A stretch of DNA of 48,002 nucleotides from an uncultured Verrucomicrobia subdivision 3 bacterium (lineage in GTDB: Bacteria > Verrucomicrobiota > Verrucomicrobiia > Limisphaerales > DASXHY01): the NCBI GenBank assembly GCA_937890005.1, contig CALBZA010000048.1, forward strand, positions 1 to 48,002, read 5' to 3'. The translations under genes were made by a program, and so were the position numbers. Under the pieces are notes generated by a model. It saw nothing but the letters and a program-made list of their open reading frames with translations, was not told where the DNA came from and did no database searches. Shown piece by piece: positions 25,702 through 34,945 of the stretch. How positions within the stretch are numbered: the stretch's first letter is position 1; each line of letters begins with the position of its first letter.

Positions 25702-26844
25702 TCAATCCGAATTCGGATACGATCCCAGCACCTTCACAAAGCTGCATTCTTCTCCAAGCATCTCCAGCGCTTTGGCCACCTTGCGATCCTGCTGATGCCC
25801 GTCGCAGTCGATGAAGAAGAAGTATTCCCACGCCTTCCGCTTGCTCGGCCGCGATTCGATCTTGGTCAGGTTGATCCTGTTCTTCCGGAACGCCGCCAGC
25901 GCGTGATGCAGCGCGCCAACCTTGTCCGTGATGCTGACCATGATGCTGGTGCGATCGTGGCCCGTGGCCGGGCTGCACTGGCGTCCGAGGACAAGAAATC
26001 GCGTTGCATTCGCCGCGTTATCCTGGATGTCCTGTTCCAGAATGCTGAGCCCGTATTTCTCCGAAACCAAAACTCCTGCGATGGCGGCCGCGCCCTTCTC
26101 CTTCGCCGCCAGTTCGCCGGCGCGCGCATTGGAGGAGGCTTCGATGATTTCCACGTGCGGCAGATTGTTCTGAATCCAGCCGCGGCATTGCGCCAGCGAT
26201 TGCGGATGCGAATAAAGTTTTTTGATCTGCGATCGCGGCGTGTTGCTCAGGAGGCATTGCTGCACCGGAAGAATGATCTGCGCGACGATCTTGAGATCGC
26301 TGTCCACGAACATGTCGAGCGTGTGCGTGACGACGCCTTCCGTGGAATTCTCCACCGGCACGACACCGTAATCCGCGCGATTCTTGCTCACTTCGGAGAA
26401 CACGTCTGCGATCGTTTTCTGCGGGGAATACTTGAGGCTCGAACCGAAGCGCCGGATGGCGGCCTGATGTGTGAACGTGGCTTCGGGTCCGAGATAGGCG
26501 ATGCTCAATGATTTCTCGAGCGACAGCGCACTCGACATGATCTCGCGGTAAATGGCGCGCAACGAATCGTTCGTGATCGGGCCTTCATTCATCTTGCAGA
26601 CCCGCTGCAGCACCGCTCTCTCGCGATGCGGGGCGTAAATCTCCTCGCCCGCCTTAATTTTGATTTCGCCGATCGCGAGCACGTGCTGGGTGCGCTCGTT
26701 CAGGAGCTTGACGATCTGGGCGTCGAGATGGTCGATGGCTTTCCGGTGTTCGGGAATATTCACAGCGGGGGCAGAATGAAGAATCGGCTTGGAAGAATCA
26801 AACCGGTTTCCGTTCCCTGTTTCCATTCGCCCGGTCGCTTCCAC
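25702..26844 (-). CDS. pheA: Bifunctional chorismate mutase/prephenate dehydratase (P-protein)
   Basis: Makes phenylpyruvate from chorismate in phenylalanine biosynthesis. Domains: chorismate mutase (AroQ helices) at about 30-110 (HRKAIDHLDAQIVKLLNERTQ... IYAPHRERAVLQRV), prephenate dehydratase at about 113-290 (IAYLGPEATFTHQAA, YGVVPVENSTEGVV and the catalytic TRFLVLGRQ) and a C-terminal ACT domain at about 300-375, where GALHHALAAF and ESRPSKRKAWEYFFFIDCDGH form the phenylalanine-binding site for feedback inhibition. The 380 residues include an unconserved N-terminal 25; the start may be ATG 26844 or 26826. All catalytic motifs look intact. Confidence 0.94.
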   Translation of the reverse strand: MEATGRMETGNGNRFDSSKPILHSAPAVNIPEHRKAIDHLDAQIVKLLNERTQHVLAIGEIKIKAGEEIYAPHRERAVLQRVCKMNEGPITNDSLRAIYREIMSSALSLEKSLSIAYLGPEATFTHQAAIRRFGSSLKYSPQKTIADVFSEVSKNRADYGVVPVENSTEGVVTHTLDMFVDSDLKIVAQIILPVQQCLLSNTPRSQIKKLYSHPQSLAQCRGWIQNNLPHVEIIEASSNARAGELAAKEKGAAAIAGVLVSEKYGLSILEQDIQDNAANATRFLVLGRQCSPATGHDRTSIMVSITDKVGALHHALAAFRKNRINLTKIESRPSKRKAWEYFFFIDCDGHQQDRKVAKALEMLGEECSFVKVLGSYPNSD

Positions 26845-26889
26845 CCTATCTCTTTGCGAAGGCGTCGGATTGCGGGCCGGCCAAGAGGA

Positions 26890-28035
26890 TCACTTCAAAA
26901 ACTGTTCGCGATATTGCTTGGGCGAAACACCGGTCGATTGCTTGAACGCGCTCCAGAAGCTGTTGCCATTCTGATATCCACAGAGATTCGCAACCACCTC
27001 CATTTTCTCCCTGGATTCCGCGAGCAGGCGCTTGGCCTGTTCGATCCGAACGCGCTGAAGTTCATGGCCCGGCGGACGGCCGATCGCATTCAGGAATGCA
27101 CGATGCAGTGCACGGCGCGACATCGCAGCAGCTTTGGCAAGGTCGTCCACGCCGATCGCTTCGTGGTAATGTTCCTGCAAAAATCGCAGTCCCTTCGCCA
27201 CTCCGGGATGATTCACTGCGATCAGGTCACTGCTCTTCCGCGCGATCAGTCCGGCCGGTTGAATCCGCAGCGGCTCGAGCGAAACCGGCTTGTTGTGCAT
27301 CAGACGGTCGAGCATTTCCGCCCCGCGATAGCCAACCATCTCCATGTTGGGATCGACGCTCGAAATCGGCGTCTTCATGGCATCGACTGCCAGCAGCGAG
27401 TTATCCATCCCGATGATGCTCACCTGCTCGGGAACATTGAACTCCGCGGCTTCGCAACATTCGAGCACTTCCAGGGCGTGATCGTCGGTGGCGCCAAACA
27501 CAGCCAGCGGCTTCGGAGCCTTTTTGATTTCATTGAGCAGCCATTTGCGCTTCGCCTTCCACTGGAGCCGCGCGTTGGTGTAGGCGGGCGATTTGTGCCA
27601 TCGAAGCCATTCGCATTCGTGCCCTGCTGCGGTAACGGTTTCGACAAATCCACGACCGGTTTCTTCAAACGCCCAGTTGTCCGCGCCACTGAAGAAGAGG
27701 AAATGAGTGTGACCAAGCGAAAGGAAATGCTCGGCCGCAAGTCTTGCCGCGGCGGCGTGATCTACGAGCACCCTTGGAAATTTCAGCTGCGGACGGCGAT
27801 AACTGAAGTCCACCGTCGGCTTGTTCTCCTTGATCACGAACTCGGCCAGATCCTCCCCGGCACCGAGCCAGGCCAGAATGCCATCGCCTTCCCAACCCCA
27901 CGGAATCACCTTCTCCTTGGTGACATCCGAACAAAGGTGCCAGCCATGTTCCTGCGCATACTTCTCAATGCCGCGGTGAAGACGGTAATCGTACCAGCCG
28001 AGCGCAAGAAGGACACGTGGCGCGCTTTTTCGCAT
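26890..28035 (-). CDS. XylR-like transcriptional regulator (LacI-type sensor, AraC-type DNA binding)
   Basis: A 381-residue hybrid regulator. Residues about 5-270 form a periplasmic-binding-protein-like sugar sensor (VLLALGWYDYRLHRGIEKYAQEHGWHL, ARLAAEHFLSLGHTHFLFFSG, VFGATDDHALEVLECCE, VSIIGMDNSLLAVDAM). The C-terminal 100 residues are two AraC helix-turn-helix motifs (GVDDLAKAAAMSRRALHRAFL, NLCGYQNGNSFWSAFKQSTGVSPKQYREQF). This is the layout of xylose regulator XylR. I start at ATG 28033-28035 (MRKSAPRVLL), which begins at the sensor; 28155 would overlap the promoter space. It diverges from the GH28-MFS-GH43 operon, with 123 bases between, so it most likely controls that operon in response to a plant-wall sugar. 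Confidence 0.9.
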   Translation of the reverse strand: MRKSAPRVLLALGWYDYRLHRGIEKYAQEHGWHLCSDVTKEKVIPWGWEGDGILAWLGAGEDLAEFVIKENKPTVDFSYRRPQLKFPRVLVDHAAAARLAAEHFLSLGHTHFLFFSGADNWAFEETGRGFVETVTAAGHECEWLRWHKSPAYTNARLQWKAKRKWLLNEIKKAPKPLAVFGATDDHALEVLECCEAAEFNVPEQVSIIGMDNSLLAVDAMKTPISSVDPNMEMVGYRGAEMLDRLMHNKPVSLEPLRIQPAGLIARKSSDLIAVNHPGVAKGLRFLQEHYHEAIGVDDLAKAAAMSRRALHRAFLNAIGRPPGHELQRVRIEQAKRLLAESREKMEVVANLCGYQNGNSFWSAFKQSTGVSPKQYREQFLK

Positions 28036-28158
28036 CGCCGGAGAATGAAATGAAACGCCTTGAAGTTTCAAGTGTGCTCCGCAGCCGCGCCGTTTTTTCA
28101 ATGCGTTTTGCAGAACTGCCAATATCGCCGCCGCATCGGTCACCGATAAGCTCAATCC
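28036..28158. promoter_or_regulatory. Divergent promoter region between the XylR-like regulator and GH28
   Basis: The 123 bases between the two divergent starts must contain both promoters and the regulator's sites. I see no clear long dyad; a weak purine-rich run lies near 28045-28065. Confidence 0.35.
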
Positions 28159-29703
28159 ATGCTGTCTCCATTCCGCGTCCTTGCAGCTGCACTGTCGGTC
28201 GCCTGCGCTGCGACCGCCTCGTGCGCATCAACCGCTGTTCCGCCAGCCACAGGTTGGGACACGCTGACGCGCATTCTCTCACGCATCAATCCTCCGAGCT
28301 TTCCTGACCGACAGTTTGTGATCACAGACTTCGGCGCGATCGAAGGCGCATCGACGAACTGTTCCACCGCTTTTGCAGCGGCGATCGCAGCCTGCGCGAA
28401 AAGCGGCGGCGGACGCGTTGTCGTGCCGGAAGGCAGATTCCTGACCGGACCGATTCACCTCAAGAGCAACGTTGAACTGCATCTCTCCAAAGGCGCGGAA
28501 ATCATTTTCAGCGATCGCATCGAAGATTACCTGCCGAATGTGCTCGTGCGCGTCGGCGGCATCGAACTCTACAATTACTCGCCGCTGATCTACGCCCGCG
28601 ACTGCACGAACATTGCCGTGACCGGTCCCGGAAAATTGAACGGCAACGCCAAAGTCTGGTGGAGCTGGAAAAGCCGCGAAACGCGCGCAGGCTTTGAGAT
28701 GGGCGCGAAAGGGGTTCCAGTTGAACAACGCGTTTTCGGAACACCCGAAGCGGCGATTCGGCCCAGCTTTCTCAGCTTCGTCAGCTGCACGAATGTTCTT
28801 CTGGAGGATTTCACGATCGGCAGCGGACCGAATTGGACGATTCATCCGATCTATTGCCTGAACACCACGATCCGCCGGGTGAGCGTCATCACCGACGGTC
28901 CGAACAATGACGGCATTGATCCCGATTCGTGCGTGGACATGTTGATTGAAGACTGCACGTTCAGCACCGGCGACGACTGCGTGGTTCTCAAATCCGGCTA
29001 CAACGAGGACGGCTGGCGCGTGAATCGTCCGACGGAAAACGTGGTGATGCGCCGTTGCTTCAGTAAACGCGGCCATGGCGGACTGGTGATTGGCAGCGAA
29101 ATGTCCGGCAGCGTCCGCAACGTTTTCATGTATGACTGCGAATTCGACGGAACCGATCGCGCCATTCGCATCAAGTCCCGCGGCGATCGCGGCGGCGTTG
29201 TTGAGAATGTTTTTGCCCGGAACCTGAAGGTCCGCAACATGCAGCGGGAGGTTGTCATTCTGAACATGGACTACACCTCCGACCGCAACAAAACGATCAA
29301 GAACAACCCGCCCGTTTACCGAAACATGGTATTCAGCGACATCATCGCCGAGGGCGCACCCACCGCCATCCTCATTACTGGAATGGAAGATTCGGCCATC
29401 GAGAACATCCGTTTTGAAAACATGAAAATCCAGTCGAAGAAAGGTGTCGTCGCTTCGTTCGCGAAAGGACTCGTCTTCGACAACGTGCAGGTGACGCCGG
29501 AGAACGGACCGGTGTTCAAACTCACCAGCGCCAGCAATATCACAATCCGCAAATCCGTCGCGCCGGAAGGGACAAAGGTGTTCCTGCAGTTGGACGGGAA
29601 AGATTCCGAAAACGTAATCCTGGAAGGTTGCGATCTCACCGCCGCTGAAACGAAATCCGCCGTTGGAGCCGGAATCAAACCTGAAGAAGTCGTTATCAAA
29701 TGA
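28159..29703 (+). CDS. Glycoside hydrolase family 28 (polygalacturonase-like)
   Basis: Hydrolyses galacturonan or rhamnogalacturonan chains of pectin. The 514-residue protein has an N-terminal signal (MLSPFRVLAAALSVACAATA; an alternative lipobox TASC is possible) and a right-handed parallel beta-helix. GH28 catalytic motifs: NNDGIDPDSC (first Asp), STGDDCVVLKSG (Asp-Asp pair), GHGGLVIGSEMSG (His) and RAIRIKSRGDRGG (RIK). The N-terminal block FVITDFGAIEGASTNCSTAFAAAI and GGGRVVVPEGRFLTGPIHLKSNVELHLSKGAEI are typical. Its stop overlaps the MFS transporter ATG (ATGA at 29700-29703). It acts outside the inner membrane. Confidence 0.93.
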   Translation: MLSPFRVLAAALSVACAATASCASTAVPPATGWDTLTRILSRINPPSFPDRQFVITDFGAIEGASTNCSTAFAAAIAACAKSGGGRVVVPEGRFLTGPIHLKSNVELHLSKGAEIIFSDRIEDYLPNVLVRVGGIELYNYSPLIYARDCTNIAVTGPGKLNGNAKVWWSWKSRETRAGFEMGAKGVPVEQRVFGTPEAAIRPSFLSFVSCTNVLLEDFTIGSGPNWTIHPIYCLNTTIRRVSVITDGPNNDGIDPDSCVDMLIEDCTFSTGDDCVVLKSGYNEDGWRVNRPTENVVMRRCFSKRGHGGLVIGSEMSGSVRNVFMYDCEFDGTDRAIRIKSRGDRGGVVENVFARNLKVRNMQREVVILNMDYTSDRNKTIKNNPPVYRNMVFSDIIAEGAPTAILITGMEDSAIENIRFENMKIQSKKGVVASFAKGLVFDNVQVTPENGPVFKLTSASNITIRKSVAPEGTKVFLQLDGKDSENVILEGCDLTAAETKSAVGAGIKPEEVVIK

Positions 29704-31409
29704 AGCCAAAAGGGAACTTTCGCTGGGTCATCTGTTCACTCCTGTTTTTCTCGGTCGCGGTCAATTACATCGACCGGATGACGCTCGGCATCCTGAAGGG
29801 ACCGCTGAGCGAACGGCTCGGCTGGAGCGATCTCGATTACGGTTACATCGCCGCGGCGTTTTCCTTCGCCTATGCCTTCGGCTATCTGTTCGGCGGCTGG
29901 GCGATTGAAAAGATCGGAGTGCGGCGCGGGTTGCCCATCTTCGTCATTGTCTGGAGCGCCGCTGCCATGGCACATGGCATTTGCGGCTACTTCGACCTGA
30001 ACGCGCAGTTCCGAATCAGCTATCCCTGGTTCTCGCGGGCTGAATCCGGATTCGCCATCACCACGCTTGTCATGCCGCTGACCGCCGCGGGATTCATGTT
30101 CGCGCGGATTGTACTCGGTTTGTCCGAAGGCGCGAACTTCCCGGCCGCAATCAAGATCGTGGCCGAATGGTTTCCCGTAAAAGAACGCGCGCTGGCAACC
30201 GGGCTGTTCAATGCCGGCACCAATGTTGGCGCGATCGTCTGTCCGATTGCGGTCCCTTGGATCTATTCACACATCGGATGGGAGGCGACCTTCTACGTCA
30301 CGGGCGCAACCGGTTTCATCTGGGTCGTGTTCTGGTGGTTCCTCTACGCGCCGCCCGAAGCGCATCGAAAAGTTTCGAAAGAGGAACTGGCCTACATCCA
30401 ATCGGATCAACCGGTCACCGTGGAAAAAAAGGTGAAGGTGCCATGGATCACGCTGCTCAGCTATCGCGCCGTGTGGGCGTATGTCATCGCAGGCATTCTC
30501 GCTGCGCCGGCGTGGGGTTTTTACCAATCGTTCCTGCCGGACTTCCTCGCCAAACGTTTTTCCTCACCGGTCGTCAAGCAGGCTGATATTTCAAACGCCA
30601 CCGCGCTGGCCGGCAAGTTGAGCCAGGGAACCGATCCGGTTTCCACTTTTCTCCGTGAAAGGTTATCGCCTGAAACAATGACTTTGCTGACGAACCATCC
30701 GGGCGTGGGTTCCGATGCGGACATATTGAGCAGCGCCATTGCCGCGGACTTCACCGGTCTGATTACGAATCAGGTGCCATTCGATCGCGACCTCTTCAGT
30801 CAGGTTCAACTGCGCTTCGAAACGGAGGAGCTTCTTTCCAAGCCTGAATCCACAAACAACATCGCCCGAATCAACCGCATGCTGCTGGAGGACGCTTACC
30901 CGGAGGAGATGAAACGGATGTTGAACCTTCAGGCGATCGGATTCTGGACGGGCGCCTTCTTCGCCCTCGCGGCCATCGGTGGCGTGGTCGGCGGCTGGCT
31001 TTCCGGCACGCTGATGAATCGTGGCTGGACGGTGAATGCCGCGCGCAAAATTTCGTTTCTTATCTGCGCGCTCGCTGTCGTCCCAGTCTGCCTCGCGCCC
31101 TACGCGCCCACTGCCTTTCTCGCCGTGCTCATCATCGGCATCGCCGGCTCGGCACATCAGGGCTGGTCGGCCAACCTGTTCAGCTTCGTCTCAGACACAA
31201 TGCCGAAACAGGCGATCAGCTCGGTCGTCGGATTGGGCGGATTTGTCGGTTACTTCACTGGCGGTTTCGTGAACGGCCTGACCGGCTTCATTGTGGAGAA
31301 GACCGGCAGCTACATTCTCGTCTTCCTCTATTTTTCCGGAACTTATCTCGTGTCACTGCTCGCAATTCAGCTGCTCGTGCCGAGAATCCGGCGGGAGGAG
31401 AAGAAATGA
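29700..31409 (+). CDS. MFS transporter, hexuronate/anion symporter type, with a large extra loop
   Basis: A 569-residue major facilitator transporter of the ACS/ExuT branch, likely importing uronates released by the GH28 enzyme. Helix 1 carries WVICSLLFFSVAVNYIDRMTLGIL with the family's NYIDR-like motif; ARIVLGLSEGANFPAAIKIVAEWFP is the helix 4-5 signature. It is some 130 residues longer than usual: after helix 7 (GFYQSFLPDFLAKRF) about 120 polar residues precede helix 8 (NLQAIGFWTGAFFALAAIGGV), predicted on the periplasmic side. A smaller insertion precedes helix 4. It is coupled by ATGA overlaps to GH28 before it and GH43 after it. Confidence 0.9.
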   Translation: MKPKGNFRWVICSLLFFSVAVNYIDRMTLGILKGPLSERLGWSDLDYGYIAAAFSFAYAFGYLFGGWAIEKIGVRRGLPIFVIVWSAAAMAHGICGYFDLNAQFRISYPWFSRAESGFAITTLVMPLTAAGFMFARIVLGLSEGANFPAAIKIVAEWFPVKERALATGLFNAGTNVGAIVCPIAVPWIYSHIGWEATFYVTGATGFIWVVFWWFLYAPPEAHRKVSKEELAYIQSDQPVTVEKKVKVPWITLLSYRAVWAYVIAGILAAPAWGFYQSFLPDFLAKRFSSPVVKQADISNATALAGKLSQGTDPVSTFLRERLSPETMTLLTNHPGVGSDADILSSAIAADFTGLITNQVPFDRDLFSQVQLRFETEELLSKPESTNNIARINRMLLEDAYPEEMKRMLNLQAIGFWTGAFFALAAIGGVVGGWLSGTLMNRGWTVNAARKISFLICALAVVPVCLAPYAPTAFLAVLIIGIAGSAHQGWSANLFSFVSDTMPKQAISSVVGLGGFVGYFTGGFVNGLTGFIVEKTGSYILVFLYFSGTYLVSLLAIQLLVPRIRREEKK

Positions 31410-32971
31410 ACGTCAGCAGCCACGACACTGAAGTTCGGGTCGCAAACGCCGATTTTGCCTATCCCTGGGTTCCAGATCAGGGCGATGGAATGTATCGCAA
31501 TCCGATCCTTTATGCGGATTACTCCGATCCTGACGCGATCCGTCATGGCGACGATTTCTTCATGACGGCGTCGAGCTTCAACTGCACGCCGGGCCTGCCA
31601 ATCCTGCATTCGCGTGACCTGGTGAACTGGAAGCTCATCGGCCACGCGGTGAAGAATCTGCCGCACCCGCGCTACGCTGAAGTTCAACCCGGCTGCGGTA
31701 TCTGGGCGCCATCAATCCGGTTTCACGCGGGCAGGTTCTGGATATTTTTCCCAATGCCGGATGAAGGCATTTACGTCACCACCGCGCAGAATCCCGCCGG
31801 TCCATGGTCCGAACCGCATCTCCTCGAAGCGGGCAAAGGTCTGATCGATCCATGTCCGCTCTGGGACGACGATGGAAAAGCCTATCTCGTGCATGCCTAC
31901 GCCCAGTCGCGTTCCGGCATCAGGCACATGCTCCGCGTCCGGCCGATGGCGCCGGATGGCTCCAAGCTTCTCGGTGAAGGACAGATCGTTTTTCACGCGC
32001 CGGAAAGGCATCCGACAATGGAAGGCCCGAAGTTCCTGAAGAAGGACGGATGGTATTACATTCTCGCGCCCGCCGGCGGCGTCGAATCCGGCTGGCAGGT
32101 CGTGCTGCGTTCGAAAAACATTTACGGGCCTTACGAAGACAAGATCGTTCTCGAACGCGGCAGCACTGCGATCAACGGGCCGCACCAGGGCGCGATGGTC
32201 GATCTCGCCAATGGCGAATGGTGGTTCCTGCACTTTCAGGATGCCGGCCTCTACGGACGCGTCGTCCACATGCAACCGGTCAACTGGAAGGACGGCTGGC
32301 CGTTGATGGGTGAAGACCTTGATGGGAACGGCGTGGGTGAACCGGTATCACGGCAAAGCCTGCGTCTGCTTTCATCCGGCGGACCGAAATTGATACCACA
32401 GACGAGTGATGAATTCGAAAGCTCCGCCCTCGGGCTTCAGTGGCAATGGCACGCCAATCATCGCGTGGACTGGTTTTCGCTTCCCGCCGATCCCGGCTGG
32501 CTGCGGCTGAAGGCACAGCACGTCGCGGAAGCGAATCTTCAGAAAGCGCCGAACCTGCTGACGCAGAAATTTCCCGCCCGCAGCTTCCAGACAAAAACGC
32601 TCCTTCGCTTCAGTCCGATGCATCACGGCGATGAAGCGGGCGTTGTGATTGCGGGAAGAAGTTCCGCCGCGCTGGCGATTCGAATGATTGCCGGAAAACA
32701 TCAGCTGATCTTTCGAAAGGATGACTCCGACACCATCGTCGCAGCGATTGATTCTGATCGCGTCTGGATTCAGACGACCGTTCATGACGGCGGCAAGGTT
32801 CGGTTTCGATACTCCACGAACGGTTCGGACTTTTCAGTCGTGCCTTATGAATTCCAGGCCGTCGTCGGAGTCTGGATCGGTGCGAAGATCGGCATCTACT
32901 GCATCAGCCGAAACGGAGCTCCAGGCGGTCACGCCGATTTCGATTACTTCCGGTTCGCTCCGGCTGAATAG
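31406..32971 (+). CDS. Glycoside hydrolase family 43 (beta-xylosidase/arabinofuranosidase)
   Basis: A 521-residue five-bladed beta-propeller glycosidase with a C-terminal beta-sandwich. Catalytic residues of GH43 can be placed: base Asp in YADYSDPDAIRHGDDFFMTAS, the pKa-modulating Asp in LIDPCPLWDDDGKAYLVHAY and acid Glu in MEGPKFLKKDGWYYILAP. The C-terminal part from about 330 (DEFESSALGLQWQWHANH... HHGDEAGVVIAGRSSAALAI) is the concanavalin-like domain of GH43 xylosidases. No signal peptide is visible (starts MNVSSHDTEVRVANADFAYP), so it probably acts in the cytoplasm on imported oligosaccharides. ATG 31406 overlaps the MFS stop. Third gene of the operon. Confidence 0.92.
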   Translation: MNVSSHDTEVRVANADFAYPWVPDQGDGMYRNPILYADYSDPDAIRHGDDFFMTASSFNCTPGLPILHSRDLVNWKLIGHAVKNLPHPRYAEVQPGCGIWAPSIRFHAGRFWIFFPMPDEGIYVTTAQNPAGPWSEPHLLEAGKGLIDPCPLWDDDGKAYLVHAYAQSRSGIRHMLRVRPMAPDGSKLLGEGQIVFHAPERHPTMEGPKFLKKDGWYYILAPAGGVESGWQVVLRSKNIYGPYEDKIVLERGSTAINGPHQGAMVDLANGEWWFLHFQDAGLYGRVVHMQPVNWKDGWPLMGEDLDGNGVGEPVSRQSLRLLSSGGPKLIPQTSDEFESSALGLQWQWHANHRVDWFSLPADPGWLRLKAQHVAEANLQKAPNLLTQKFPARSFQTKTLLRFSPMHHGDEAGVVIAGRSSAALAIRMIAGKHQLIFRKDDSDTIVAAIDSDRVWIQTTVHDGGKVRFRYSTNGSDFSVVPYEFQAVVGVWIGAKIGIYCISRNGAPGGHADFDYFRFAPAE

Positions 32972-32983
32972 CGTTTTACTCAA

Positions 32984-34792
32984 TTACTGAGTCACCGGAC
33001 TGATGCGGAACAGCGCCGAGGCGTGCTCGGCGATGGGACGCGCGAACGTCTCCTTGAACTCGCCGATGTCCTTCCGCTGCCAGAGATCGCGCAGGCGAAC
33101 CGCGCCGTCGAAGCCGAGATCGCGCAGAGCCACGGAAACATTCACCGTAGTGCTTGTCGTCAATCCGCTCTCGGAATAAACCTCAAACCGCACTGAGCCG
33201 CGACCGTTGCTTCCCGGATCGAGCACGCCCACCGCTTCGAAACGGTCGTAGCCTTCCGGCAATTCGTATTCGATGACAGACGTGGAATGCGTGCCGATGC
33301 CGAATGCGGCTGCCTTTCCATCGCGCACGATTTCACCCTCATTCACATTCTTATTCACCAACGGTTGCTTCCAGCCGGCCTTCGCCGATTTCCATTTCAG
33401 ATCGGTCAGCTTTAGCTCGCCTTTCGATCCGATCAACCGGGGTTCGATCCAATCCGCGTGATCGAACGAAATGCCATCGCCGGCATCCGTGACCACGAGG
33501 AACAATTTCTTCGCACCTTTCACATCGGCCTTGATGTCGATGACCTGACGACCGGCCGGACCTCGAACCACCGGGCTGGTGAACAGCGCCCTGGACAAAT
33601 CGAATGGTATTTCCCGTTCTGGAACATTGAACAATGCGAGATAGCGATCCTTCGAATCCGGCGCCTCTGCAACCCATGCGACGGCGTTTCCCGAACGGAA
33701 CAGCTGGCGATTGCCGCTGCTGTGTTGATTCACGGCCAGCACTTCATCGTTCGTGATCAGTGATTCCGTGAATTCGTCGTTCCACGGCATGTGCCCGCCG
33801 AACATCAGCGGTGCGCGTGAAACGCACCAGAGTGTCATGAGCGTTCTCTGTTCGTCCTTCGTGAACCGCGTCCAGTTGCGTTGCATCTTCGGGCCGACAC
33901 GAATCGCGCCGAGCGGCAGCATGTCGGGATCAGGCCAGTGTCCCGCTCCGCGAAACGGCGTCCAGTTGTGGCAGGTGTCGAACGCATGCCGGAGCATGTG
34001 CCATTCGTCCCAGAAATCGTCGGTGAGCCGCCAGAGGTTGGCGTGTTCCGCGACATGCTCTCCATCTCGCAACGGCGTCGGTCCCGGCGACGTGCTCAGC
34101 AGAATCGGCCGGCCGGTCCGGTCGATCGCCTTGCGGATCGCTTCGATCTCCGCCTTGTGATATGGCGACGAAAGATCGTCCACCTTGATGTAATCGATCC
34201 CCCACGACGCGAGCAGCTCGAACACCGAGTTGTAATATTCCTGGGCGCCCGGCTTCGACATATCGACACCGTACATGTCGGGGTTCCAACGGCAGATGCT
34301 GTTCGTGTTGGCGATTTGCAGCGCCGTGAATTCGGTTCCCATCACCTTCGTGTTCCGCTTCACCGCCTCGCGCGGAATGCCGCGCATGAGATGCACCCCG
34401 AACTTCAATCCCTTTCCATGCACGTAATCCGCCAGCGGCTTGAAACCATTTCCGTTGGTGGAGGAAGGAAACTTTGCAATCACCGGCCACAGGCGTCCGA
34501 ACTCATCGATCACCGGTTTCGGATTCCGCGCATATTCCCATCCGGTCGATTGCGGCTCGTACCACTGGATATCGACGATGATGTATTGCCAGCCGTGCTT
34601 CGCGAGCTTCTCAGCCATGTAATCGACATTGGCCCGCGTCTGCTCCTCGTTCACCGTCGCGCCGAAACAGTCCCAGCTGTTCCAGCCCATCGGCGGCGTC
34701 TGCGCCCATTTGTGGAACTCGCGGCTTTCCGCCGCTCCTGTCGTGAAGGTTGTGACGAGGGCAACGGTCAGAGTGCAGAGAATTTGTTTCAT
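32984..34792 (-). CDS. Glycoside hydrolase family 27 alpha-galactosidase with NPCBM-like domain
   Basis: A 602-residue exported alpha-galactosidase-type enzyme. Residues 1-20 (MKQILCTLTVALVTTFTTGA) are a signal peptide, which supports ATG 34790-34792. The barrel begins TPPMGWNSWDCFGATVNEEQ, a GH27 hallmark; YIIVDIQWYEP replaces the usual DDGW at the strand-2 substrate site; the nucleophile is the Asp in DYIKVDDLSSPY. A C-terminal beta domain follows, and the last 150 residues (LTDLKWKSAKAGWKQ... FGIGTHSTSVIEYELPEGYDRFEAVGVLDPG) form an NPCBM-like carbohydrate-binding module. It is convergent with the GH43 gene, 12 bases apart. The substitution at the DDGW site suggests an unusual specificity. 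Confidence 0.92.
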   Translation of the reverse strand: MKQILCTLTVALVTTFTTGAAESREFHKWAQTPPMGWNSWDCFGATVNEEQTRANVDYMAEKLAKHGWQYIIVDIQWYEPQSTGWEYARNPKPVIDEFGRLWPVIAKFPSSTNGNGFKPLADYVHGKGLKFGVHLMRGIPREAVKRNTKVMGTEFTALQIANTNSICRWNPDMYGVDMSKPGAQEYYNSVFELLASWGIDYIKVDDLSSPYHKAEIEAIRKAIDRTGRPILLSTSPGPTPLRDGEHVAEHANLWRLTDDFWDEWHMLRHAFDTCHNWTPFRGAGHWPDPDMLPLGAIRVGPKMQRNWTRFTKDEQRTLMTLWCVSRAPLMFGGHMPWNDEFTESLITNDEVLAVNQHSSGNRQLFRSGNAVAWVAEAPDSKDRYLALFNVPEREIPFDLSRALFTSPVVRGPAGRQVIDIKADVKGAKKLFLVVTDAGDGISFDHADWIEPRLIGSKGELKLTDLKWKSAKAGWKQPLVNKNVNEGEIVRDGKAAAFGIGTHSTSVIEYELPEGYDRFEAVGVLDPGSNGRGSVRFEVYSESGLTTSTTVNVSVALRDLGFDGAVRLRDLWQRKDIGEFKETFARPIAEHASALFRISPVTQ

Positions 34793-34945
34793 AGTCGTTG
34801 GCATAGTGATCTACCGCGGCACCAGGCCCGCGCATAAACACATGCGTTTTTTCCGGATCAAACCGGACGAGAAATCTGCCTGACCGGTTCTGGATTTGTA
34901 TTTCACTCCCTCGCGACAGAACGCCGCGCTTCGAAGTCCGCGACT

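Noticed and set aside
28279..29709. 476-codon minus-strand frame opposite the GH28 gene
   Set aside because: Shadow of the polygalacturonase gene; sequence is low in pattern and rich in Ala, Arg and Val.
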